A stretch of DNA of 64,000 nucleotides, taken from Corylus avellana. Taxonomy: Eukaryota > Streptophyta > Magnoliopsida > Fagales > Betulaceae. Both the position numbers and the translations under genes were made by a program. Where the stretch lies: positions 28,666,771-28,730,770 of the forward strand of contig NC_081543.1 of assembly GCF_901000735.1 (NCBI RefSeq), given 5' to 3'. Below, in pieces: positions 11,550 to 21,173 of the stretch; the first letter of the stretch is position 1, and the number at the start of each line of letters is the position of its first letter. The notes beneath the pieces were generated by a model. It made no database searches, had not been told where the DNA came from, and was given only the letters and a program-made list of their open reading frames with translations.

Positions 11550-12652
11550 CATATAGAATATGACAGATTTTTCTTTTTCTAAACTGGGTTAACCAGAGGA
11601 AATTCCTCCAATCCAATCCATATCTTCAGAAACCCACCAAACTAGAATCACAAGCCATTGACAACAACAGACAACACCCAGGTGGTAACAGTTTCCAAAG
11701 ATTGCCCAAATTCCCAAACATTCAACTTTGCAAAGTTACCAGTTTTTATACATTGAAGCTCAATCATCAAACAGAAAACACGAAAAGCAAAATGCAAATT
11801 CAGAACGCAATCAATGGAAAAAGAAGAGCTTTACCTGAACTTTCTACCCGTTGCTGCTTTATCTTGCTTTGCGGTGGGTTTCCTAGAAAGCAAGGCAAAA
11901 TTGGCAACCAATCAACCGGGTTGAAATGGGTCGCGTCCAGTAGTTGTAGAAACTTGGGCCTCGATTGGCAACATTTCGGTTTATTACAAGGTGTTAAGTT
12001 GTGCTGGACCAGGCCCACTTAAAAGCAAGTTCTGAGGCCAACTTATGTGCTGATGTGGCAATGCAACTTGGTGCTGTCAATCAACCAATTTTTTTTTAAA
12101 AAAGAAAATGTCTGGTGTCAATAATTTGTCCATATTTTTTTACAAATTTAATAAATCAACTATTAAATTTGTGAAGTTCACATAAGTCTAAAAATTTAAT
12201 TGTTAATTTGTAAAATGACATGAGAAAAAATATTGACACCTTCCTTTTTTTTTTTTGCCTCTCAACTAAACTTTTGAGAGTGGTCACACTACCTTGATAG
12301 CCCTTGAGTTGGTCATGACTCATAACCACCTCTAATGAGCTATCAGCATAAGTTACGGCCATCCTTGACATTCAATTTTGTGGTTTGGACCACCTGCGTT
12401 TGTTGGTTTGAGGTAGCGCTCATCAAAAAGAACAAGGTGAGCAAATATTTTTTTAGCTGACATGGTAATGTCACTTTACCAAGTAAGTTTAAAAGAGAAA
12501 TAATTCACGTCAATATTTTTTTCATCTCATCTTACAAATTGCATATATCAACCATTAGATTTATAGACTCATGTGAACCCTACACAAATTTAATCGTAGA
12601 TTCGTTCATTTACGGTGGAGATGGTTAAAAGAAGGTTGAAAAATGAATGAAT
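11550..12652. other. Intergenic, colinear with right copy; possible minus-strand promoter
   Basis: Matches 50922-52019 almost base for base. Two GGGCC-type motifs (about 11957 and AGGCCCA near 12010) resemble plant site II promoter elements for a leftward transcript. On the minus strand a GTAAAG donor-like site follows a CAG near 11835. No protein exon was found. About 12240-12370 looks like a decayed member of the GGGGTGG hairpin repeats. Confidence 0.35.
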
Positions 12653-12822
12653 TCTATCATTTCTCATTTTAAAAGTTACTCATGTGTCCCTCCAAAATAA
12701 TGTGGATTTTAAAATTACTATTTGATTAAAATTCAATAGTAATCAATCATAAGTCTAATGGTAATTTTAAAAGCTACATCGTTTTTAAAACGATACAAAA
12801 GTTACTTCTAGCATTACTCTCA
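12653..12822. mobile_element. Small MITE-like foldback, left copy
   Basis: Inverted repeat with arms of the AATGTGGATTTTAAAATTAC / GTAATTTTAAAAGCTACAT type around a TGATTAAAATTCAATAGTAATCA centre, ending AGCATTACTC. Same family as the better-defined element at 32090-32260. Present in both copies (52020-52192). Confidence 0.55.
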
Positions 12823-14997
12823 CTTTGCCTAACAAAAAGGGCGTTAATGATATGTGGGGTCAAGTTCCAAAGATTTTGGTGGTGATCAAGCAACTATTAC
12901 AAACTAGTAGTACAACAAAATGTCAAACATGCTAGTGATGGCCTAATAGATTCAGTAATAGTCATGGACTCATGGTCATTGTTTGGTTTAATTATTAATT
13001 AAGGCCTACATGTAGAGATTCATCCATTACCTACCACCTTGAACCATAAAAGATCTTGGTCATGGCCTACAAATTTGGCCTTGTTAAGCTTGTTTGACTT
13101 ACAAGGATTTAGAAGCCTTACTCAAACCCAAAATTATTAAATAAATCACAGATATATATATATATATATATATAGCTAGAGAGATAATTGAATTAGCTAA
13201 AGGGATTGTTGTTTCCCACAAGTAACATGTTAAAAATTTGCTATTTTCCTGGCTTTGTTATTTCCCTAGGGGTTTTTAATTTTCTCTATTTCAACTTGTT
13301 GGTAAATACAAAATAAGCAGTCGTGCCAAGGTTGTTGGTTATTGGTCAAGATAAAGAAGAAACATCCTAGCTCTACCTAACTTAAAAAAAGAAAAGAAAG
13401 GCATCCTAGTTCTACCTAACTTAAATTACATATGAGAATGTTTTAAATATATATTTTATTTAAATAATAATTCATTGTGATATGATAACATTATGGGTAG
13501 CATTGCTTGTGTTAAATGATATTTTTCTTTTAAATGGCTGACATAGAAAGTCACTTAAAACGTATCATATTAATTTTTGTAAAATAAATGTGATAAATAA
13601 ATATGAAAAGTAGCATTATTCTAAAACGATTCCTTGTGGTGTTCTGCTTATCATACGTAAATATTATTTTCTAAAAAATATATGAGGGGCCGGTGGGGTA
13701 AGTTTTTTTTTTTTTTAGAAAACAATATCCACTTAGGATGAGGAGAACACCATGAGGAACCCTAGCGAGAAAACCAGTTTAATCTGGTGTAGGATGAGGT
13801 GAGAGAAAATGAAAGAGAGTTTGTTTTTGGCAAGACAAATCCATTACCAAACAACTCAAAATATAAAACACTTATTAAAATACAAAAATAATTTTCACTT
13901 TTAAAATACTTAAAAAAAAAAAAAAAAAAATTAAGTTCGTGTCGCACGGGTAGCCAGCTAGGCAAACTTTGACTCAAAATGATTTAAATATGCTTGACAA
14001 AATCGCCATGTGACCGGTTAGGTACGCAGGAGCTCTAGGGCAGGACCGCAGAATTTTTGTAAACTTTTTGAGGGGTTTTTTTACTTTTCTGGGGCAAAGC
14101 TTGGCACTATAAAATTTTGATTATAATAGAATTTAATCATTTTAAGTTTGCTTGATTGTTTATTTAATATGTAAAAATGAAATTTATAATAATTTTAATC
14201 CTTGAACTCTACTTTCTTTCTTTTTTTCTCTTTCTATTTAGTGCGGAAAAAAGAGTACTATTACAAAGAGGCCCGTTTTTGCCGCTCCTAAATCTAATAG
14301 AGCAGAGAAAATGAGAATGAGTAATAATACTTTTAAATATAAGGTATGAAGTGGCCCATTTTATTATTTGGTGCGGACATAATTCATGTATAAATTTGAA
14401 TTTCAAGAATAAAGGGAACTACAAATACCAAAATATTTTTCACCCTAAAATCTTAGAAATGTGCTCTAGGGTTGTCCAAATGTCCAGTTAGTCATTCAAA
14501 TTGCGGCCTATTTAGGCAACCAATTGAACGACGGCAGTAACCTCATATGCACTTCTACATAGATTTTATCAAAACTCTCTCTTATTTATTACTCGAATAG
14601 TTTGTAATTTGGTCTGTCAATTACAAGAGATCTTAACACTCTATCTTGCTTAGCAAAAGCCTGAAGTAAAGAGCCCTTTCAAGCATCGTATCACTCTTAC
14701 ACAAAGTCAAAGTTACCATGAAGGCCAAGTTTTCAAGTCCCATCCTTGAAGCTTAATTAATTCCAATGATACCATAAGATTTATTGTCCACACATCAAAG
14801 TAAAATGAAACATGCCCTTAACGATTGTTAAAAATGTTAAAAATGTCAAAACACTTTTTTTTTTTTTTTTAAAAAAAATTGTACCACAAAATAAGTTTCC
14901 TAAAAGCAGGCTTTTTCAATCCGTTAACTAGCTTAGGTAGACTCATTCTCAGTAAAGCCCTAAAGGCTGACCAAACTTAACTTGATCAAGAAGGACA
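12823..14997. other. Gene-poor AT-rich DNA
   Basis: Colinear with about 52193-54245, with many indels. Contains a (TA)n run near 13151-13174 and poly-A/T runs. About 14857-14925 is a T/A-rich stretch absent from the right copy. No gene or RNA gene seen. Confidence 0.5.
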
Positions 14998-15085
14998 TGT
15001 TAAAGTATTAATAAGTGATTAAATTTACTTCTTTCTATAAGCTTAAGCTTTTGGGATAACTGGTAATTTAACATGGTATCAGCGC
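14998..15085 (+). mobile_element. Solo mini-LTR with primer-binding-site remnant
   Basis: A 76-bp TGTTAA...TTAACA sequence (14998-15073) is followed directly by TGGTATCAGCGC, close to the usual tRNA-Met primer site. This is the layout of one end of a TRIM-type miniature LTR element. The second LTR was not found. The right copy has a decayed version at 54246-54335. Confidence 0.5.
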
Positions 15086-15756
15086 ATAAAAAGTGAAATA
15101 AGGGTTGTATCTACTATATTTTAGTCCTGACACATGGATTATTGGCATCTGTCTATTTTCTGGAGTTCAAAAATGTGTGTCTAACCGAGTGAGGTCACCG
15201 AATCAAATCCATTAGCTTATAAACCACTCTCCTAACCAACAACACGCGAGAAAACACTTCATAAAAAAGGAGTTGAATTACTTTGATGTATGTTCAATAT
15301 TTCTAGCCAAACAATCTCATTTTTTATTATCTTAGAGTTCTTTTCATTCACTCGAAAAACTTCGACTTAAACATCAAAGTGACCTTTTACTGAACCCAAT
15401 AAAACCATTTGTGCTTGACCTTTCTTGTTTTTATAAATAATCTTAATTAAAAATTTAACTTGCGATCAATTCTTAAAAATAAATAATAATAATAATAATA
15501 ATAAACATTGACGAAAGTAGCCGTTATCTTTTCTTTTCTTTCTTTCTTTCTTTCTTTTCTTTTCTTTTCTATTTTTATTTTTATTTTTATTTTTATTTTT
15601 TTTTTTTCATTTGGTGCGTTCATGCTTGCAAGTTTGAAGCCTTGGATTTTCGTACAAGTCATCGCTCCGACGTTAATAATTCGTAAGTGCAAATGTCAGA
15701 CATGCTTGTGTTGAATTCACATTTTCGTCGTCTCCTTCCTCCAAATCCAAGACTTG

Positions 15757-15955
15757 GGAAAAAACGTTGCTGCTCCTTACTCACAAAGTCAAGCTGGGAA
15801 TAAACGTGCTGGGAAAAAAACGTTGCTGCTCCTTACTCACGAAGTCAAGCTGGGAAAAAACGTGCTGGGAAAAAACGTTGCTGCTTCTTACTCACAAAGT
15901 CAAGCTGTCAAGATCATGTAGATACATGCACCTATCATGTAGATACATACACCTA
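15757..15955. repeat. 55-56-bp minisatellite, three units, left copy only
   Basis: ACGTTGCTGCT...CAAAGTCAAGCT repeats start at about 15764, 15820 and 15875, with a shorter ATCATGTAGATACAT duplication behind them. The right copy has one unit (about 54972-55012). Confidence 0.75.
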
Positions 15956-16019
15956 TCTGCATTGGCATGCTTTTCAGTATCACCCTCCAATTAATCATAA
16001 ATTATTGATGTAATGTTTT

Positions 16020-16310
16020 CCTGAACTGAACATGGTAAAAAAAAAAGAGGCATCTTCAATTCAATGCTTCCCATCTTTCTAGAGAAGTGGAGATTACGAG
16101 ATCGAGTTTTTTTATTTTTTTTTAATTTTATTTTTCTTCTCTTCTCTTATACAAACATGTTATATATATATATATATATATATCCGAACTGAACATGGTA
16201 AAAAAAAAGGCATCTTCAATTCAATGCTTCCCGTCCTTTTGTCCTAATAGGTATTTCAATCGGTTGGAGATGCGGAGATTACAAGATCGAATTCCCTTTT
16301 TTCTTTCTAT
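16020..16310. repeat. Two units of the GGCATCTTCAATTCAATGC repeat, left copy
   Basis: Each unit holds GAACATGGTAAAAAA, GGCATCTTCAATTCAATGC, a GGAGATTAC segment and a C/T-rich tail ending in a (TA)n run. Starts are near 16024 and 16190. The same family has nine units in the right copy. Confidence 0.75.
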
Positions 16311-16415
16311 TCCCTTGTAATTTCTAAAAAATAATTACAAATTATTTTTGGCATAAAATAATTTCTAAAAAATATGGATTTATCGGTAAAACGTAATATA
16401 GGGAGTGGAGGATAA

Positions 16416-16812
16416 GAGTATTCCCAGCAGCTTTCTCGTCATTTTTCATACATTTAAGGATCCAAACTACTTTTGCTTTCCTATGTCAAAATACACCTCA
16501 ATAGCTTCCCTTAATCATTCACTATATCATTAAAATATTTATTTATTTTAATTATATTATTTATATGAGAGGAGAGATGAGAAAGAATTGTGAGAGGAGA
16601 GGGGAGAGAAGAGAGAGAATCATTTTTTTTAATATTTTAATAATCATAAGAATTGTAATAGTAGAACCCAAAACATTGGGTTCCACTGTAGCAATCTTAA
16701 TGTTTATGATTTATTTAGGAAGTCTGTTGTGTGATATTTTTTGCGATTTTTTGAACATATTTCTTAAACTTAGGAAACAAACTCCCTTATAAAGAGTCTG
16801 CTGAGAATGCTC
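16416..16812. mobile_element. 397-bp GAGTATTC MITE, left copy only
   Basis: Terminal inverted repeats GAGTATTCCCAGCAG and CTGCTGAGAATGCTC. It is absent from the right copy near 57867, which reads straight through GGGTAAGCAAAACG. Left flank TAA (16413-16415) fits a PIF/Harbinger-type target; the matching TAA on the right is missing. A GA-rich stretch (16567-16620) lies inside. Not coding. Confidence 0.7.
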
Positions 16813-17292
16813 GCAAAAGGATGGGAGGTTAGAAAACCCTTTTCTTGTACAAATTGGTTAAAGATTTTCCTTTCGTCAAACAGAAGCAAAGAGAGATATT
16901 CCGGTATCCCATTATTGGGTTTTATCCCAACAAAGTATGCACAAAAGAGAGCGACATGTCGATATGTAATCATAATCACATGATCTCCTTTATTAAGTTG
17001 TCAATTGAATCACACACGCAGACGAATGAACGTATCATAACATGCCAATAAACATGGCCATGGGTTAGCTAGCTAGGGTAAGTCCTAATAAATTAGGATA
17101 CGAAATTAAAAAGGTTAAAGTTGATAAATTTAATCTGTTTAATTGAAATGATTGAGTTAGAGTAGACCTATATTGTCTTATATTCATATTTCGACACGAC
17201 CCGAACCCGATACATGACAATTTTTAACATGATTCGCAAATTCAATACAAACTTAATACAAAATTAAAGAATTATGGTTAATGAATTGAGAA

Positions 17293-17453
17293 GTGCTATT
17301 CATCTCAAATTTTCTTTCCAAAAGTTAGTTCTCAAATGATGTGTCACCATCTCATGAGATTTATTATTTTGGAAAATGTGTCACCAACTCATGAGATGGT
17401 GACACATCATTTGAAAATCAACTTTTGAAATAAAAATTTGAGATGTCTAGCAT
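17293..17453. repeat. Foldback repeat, left copy
   Basis: Arms CATCTCAAATTTTC...CAAAAGTT and AACTTTTG...AAATTTGAGATG enclose a second inverted pair, TGTCACCATCTCATGAGAT / CATGAGATGGTGACACATC. The right copy (58344-58444) has a shorter form lacking the inner part. Confidence 0.65.
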
Positions 17454-17638
17454 TTTTCAAATGAATTTGACTTGTTTAATTACTTAAACCCAACACATGA
17501 ACTTGAATCATCGCCCATAATTTTGGACGTTTAGAATATTTGCTTTAATAATAAACAAATAAAAAACAAAAGAAAGAACAAAAAAAATTTAACAAACTTG
17601 GCCTTGGGGATTCACAACATTGATACAAGATCTTTTAA

Positions 17639-18205
17639 GAGCATCTCTAGCAGTAAGATGTATTCTACCTAGTCAAAAAACACAATTCTCTATTTTAGCT
17701 AATTATTTTTTAATATCAACTCCAACAGATTCTTTATTTTATTAAATATTATTTTTTAATCTTTTTATTTTTTTGGAGCTGCGACTGTTTTTGCATCATC
17801 TTGTGTGTTATTTTTATTTATTTTTATTTTTTCATTTTTAGTTTGTCAATTATATGCATGCTATTCAATTTTTTTTGGGGAGTTTTTGGTGATCATTCAA
17901 AAGACTTGAATTTGTATCATAAATTCATGAACAGAGAAGAGAGAAGAGAGAGAAACGTTGAGGGAAGGAGAGAAGAGAGAAGAGAGAGAAACGTTGAGGG
18001 AAAGAGAGAAGAGAGAAAATAATGTGAAAATAATATTATATTCAACAATCTAGTGTGCTACAGTGAATAGCAATATGAAGCTATTCACTGTAGCAGTTAA
18101 GGTATAATAGCTAATATGAAGCTATTCTGTTGGAGCAAAAAAAAAAGACAAAAATAGCTAAATGTAGCTAATATCTCTCTTTTAGCTACACTGCTTTAGA
18201 TGCTC
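17639..18205. mobile_element. 567-bp Tourist-like (PIF/Harbinger) MITE, left copy only
   Basis: Ends GAGCATCTCTAGCAG and CTGCTTTAGATGCTC are inverted repeats. Flanked by TAA at 17636-17638 and 18206-18208; the right copy has a single TAA at the matching place (near 58630). A 3-bp TAA target duplication and GAGCATCT-type ends fit PIF/Harbinger. A GAGAGAAACGTTGAGGGAA segment is duplicated in tandem inside (about 17949-18010). Confidence 0.85.
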
Positions 18206-18429
18206 TAAGATTATTCAACTACTTCCACAGCAACACTCACATGCTTAACTACCACTAATGGGTTCCACCAACCACGCTCATTTGACTCATCCAACGGTGG
18301 ATCGCTAGGGTAAACCAGAACCTGCAATGAAGCAGTCAAATTGGTAAGCATTTTTCATTATTAGCAGTCTCGTCAAATTTTATTTATCAAAATAATTAAA
18401 AAATATATAAATTTTTTATTTTAACTATT

Positions 18430-18616
18430 CAATTTTTTAGAGCATTTCCAACCGCCTTATTATTTTAACAGTCCACTTTTACGATTCTATTTAAATATTT
18501 GTTTCTTATTTCTTTAACTATTAAAGGAGGAGAGAGAAACAAAAAAGAAAAAGGGGGAAAGAAAAATAATTATTTTTATTCATCTGGTGAGTAAATTAAT
18601 AGTGAGTACTGTGCCC

Positions 18617-18652
<36 letters not shown>

Positions 18653-19060
18653 CAAATTGGTGAGGCTGAGAATGAAGGTTTTAAGTCTATTTTACCAAAT
18701 TAGCTCACTAAAATAACCAAAAGTATATATTTTTTTATTATTATTTTAACTACTCACTTTTGTTGATCACCCCATCAGTCTCACTATTTTATCAATCAAC
18801 TTTCACAATTTTATTTAAATATTATTTTTTAAAGATTTGTTTACTTTTTTCTCTAACTATTAAAGGATGCGAGAGAAATAAAAAACAAAAAGAGATAAAA
18901 ATTACTTTTTTATTCAATAGGTGAGTGAACAGCACTCACTATTCACTCACAATTTTTTTTCATTAAAATTATGAGACCGAAATTGAGAGTTTTTAACTAC
19001 TTTTATTAAATTGTCTCATCAAACTAACCAAAAAAATAATTATGGTGAGGCAGCAAATAC
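18430..19060. repeat. Two related MITE-like repeats, left copy
   Basis: Two diverged units (about 18438-18730 and 18765-19035) share CTCACTATTTTA, ACTATTAAAGGA, GGTGAGTGAA and TCACCAAA-type blocks, separated by a (TA)n run at 18622-18650. Counterparts lie at 58855-59450 and a further one at 60300-60610. Confidence 0.55.
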
Positions 19061-19184
19061 TGGTCTATAAGTTTATAACGCATAAATAGTGTGCTTTGCA
19101 TCGTAATAAAATGGATCAAGTAAATCCACATGATAAAGTTAGGTGATTTTCGTGGAGATCCGTGCATTTGACAATTTGATTAAG

Positions 19185-19853
19185 AAGTGAACTGATTGAG
19201 ATTGCAATTGTTCAGTAATAAAGTACTAACTTAATAATTAAATTTATTATTATTATTTTTTTTTATCATTTTAAACTTAATTTTAGATAAGTCAATTTTT
19301 GAACAAAAGTCCAAAGTTTAAACTTTAAGGACACGTATAATATGTAGAATAGACCTATAATGAAATGTTATTTTTATGGAATAATATTTATTTTTGGAAA
19401 ATGCTAAAGACCCAACTATTTTGCCCAACTTGAGGCCAACTTTTGCCTTATTTTTTAATTTAAAAAATAACAAAATAAAAAAAAAAAAAAAGTTTCTGGA
19501 GCAATAATTTTTATTTTGGTATTTTTTTAAAAATAAAAACTGTATTTTGCTTCAAAAACTTTTTCCTTATTTATTAATTTAAAAAATAACAAAATAAAAA
19601 CTTAAAAAAGTTTCTTTTATTATTTTTAATTTTTTACGCCACATGGCGTATTATGGGAGTGACACATGCTAATTTCATTGATTGAACTAACGGAGATAGT
19701 AATTCTGTCTTTTTCCAAGGTTGGGTACTAGATTTGTACGGCTTTAAAACTCAGGGAGGAAAAAATCAAAAAGTGCAAACTCAGGTACCAAAAATGTTAT
19801 TAACCCTAAAATATAATTTAAATAATATTTAAACAGTAAAAAAGAAAAAAAAA
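19185..19853. other. Duplication junction, left copy end to right copy start
   Basis: The match to the right copy ends at 19184 (counterpart 59578). The following 670 bases are AT-rich with a duplicated TTATTTTTTAATTTAAAAAAT block and no gene. The breakpoint to the SPX-MFS gene body lies somewhere between here and 21173, obscured by the nested element. Confidence 0.6.
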
Positions 19854-21116
19854 GGAAAAATATAAAAAAGCCCTCCAAATTACCAGCTGTTTTCGATTTA
19901 GCCCCCTAATGTTTCAAAAGTGATAAAGTAGCTCCCCAAACTACCAAACTATTGTATTTTGGCTATTCCGTTAGTTAAAACCGCCAGTTTGGACGGAAAC
20001 TGCAAGACGACGTCGTTTTGTTACGGGTAAGTTACTACAATGCCCTTTTATGAAAAAATTTTTTTTGGGAAAAATATAAAAAAACCCCCCAAACTACCAG
20101 CCGTTTTCATTTTAGCCCCCTAATGTTTAGAAAGTGATAAAGTAGCTCCCTAACTACTAAACAGTTGCAATTTGGCCACTCTGTTAGTCATCACCATCAA
20201 ATATGATGGAAAATTGAAAACTACATTGTTTTGGCAAGGGTAAGTTACTAAAATGCCATTTTAGAAAAAAAAATCATATTAAAACAAGCACGCAAAACGG
20301 CTCCGTTTTGCTTGAAATTAGGGTTTCCTTCAACTTACCAAAACGGCGCCGTTTTGGTAAGTGTTAGGAATTAAAAGAAAAAATCTTAGACCCCACACAC
20401 AAAAAACCCCAACCCCAATTTATCTCTCTCTCCCAAATTGCCGGCCACCACGTCATTCTATCCCCGGCAACCTTCTCCCTCAAGTGAAAAAAACGCAATG
20501 TCCCTCTCTCTCTCTCTCTTTCTCAAAATCGGCTGCCCCTGCCACCACCATCCATCACCATCCTAAACGCAAGTGGGGTTTAGGGTTTTTTCTTTTAATT
20601 CCTAACACTTACCAAAACGGCGTCATTTTGGTAAGTGTAAGGAAACCCTAATTTCAAGCAAAATGGCACCGTTTTGCTTGCTTGTTTTAATATTATTTTT
20701 TTTTTCAAAAATGGCATTTTGGTAACTTACTATTGCCAAAACGACGTAGTTTTAACTTTTTCATCATGTTTGATAGTAATGACTAATGGAGTCGCCAAAT
20801 TGCAACTGTTTGGTAGTTTGGGAGCTACTTTATCACTTTCTGAACATTAGGGGGCTAAAATGAAAACGGTTGGTAGTTTGGGAGGCTTTTTTATATTTTT
20901 CCCAATTTTTTTTTTTCATAAAAGGGCATTGTAGTAACTTACCCGTAACAAAACGACGTCGTTTTGCAATTTCGGTCCAAATTGACGGTTTTTACTAACG
21001 GAGTGGCTAAAATGCAATAATTTGGTAGTTTGGGGGGCTACTTTATCACTTTTGAAATATTAGGGGGCTAAATCGAAAACGGCTGGTAGTTTAGGGGGCT
21101 GTTTTATATTTTTTTC
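19854..21116. mobile_element. Outer Mutator-like foldback (MULE-type), interrupted by a related element
   Basis: Left arm 19854-20066 begins GGAAAAATATAAAAAAGCCC; right arm 20904-21116 is its inverse, ending GGGCTGTTTTATATTTTTTTC. Both arms carry CGACGTCGTTTTG and GATAAAGTAGC blocks. Removing the inner element leaves a foldback of about 426 bp that resembles the element at 40796-41243. No transposase is visible. Confidence 0.75.
20067..20903. mobile_element. Inner Mutator-like foldback nested in the outer one
   Basis: GGGAAAAATATAAAAAAACC start and GGCTTTTTTATATTTTTCCC end, with long inverted arms of roughly 300 bp containing AACGGCGCCGTTTTGG-type palindromes. Flanked by AATTTTTTTT on both sides (20057-20066, 20904-20913), consistent with the 9-10-bp target duplication of Mutator-like elements but low in complexity. 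The core (20390-20580) is C-rich, with a (TC)n run and no convincing protein. Confidence 0.75.
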
Positions 21117-21173
21117 AAAAAAAAATTATAACACTGGGGTGCACACTGTTCATGCACGCACGTCAGTGTTAAG

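Noticed and set aside
11702..12022. 106-residue + strand frame repeated at 51074-51394
   Set aside because: It has no ATG start and no recognisable domain; both copies keep it only because the whole block is duplicated.
12156..12371. Minus-strand 71-residue ATG frame present in both copies
   Set aside because: It reads through a decayed GGGGTGG-type repeat and an A run; protein likeness is poor.
15767..15994. Repetitive 75-residue frame with LLTHKVKL units
   Set aside because: It is the translated minisatellite and is not open in the right copy.
20361..20651. 96-residue frame in the centre of the inner Mutator-like element
   Set aside because: No ATG-supported domain, Pro/Ser-rich from C-rich DNA; no transposase motif.
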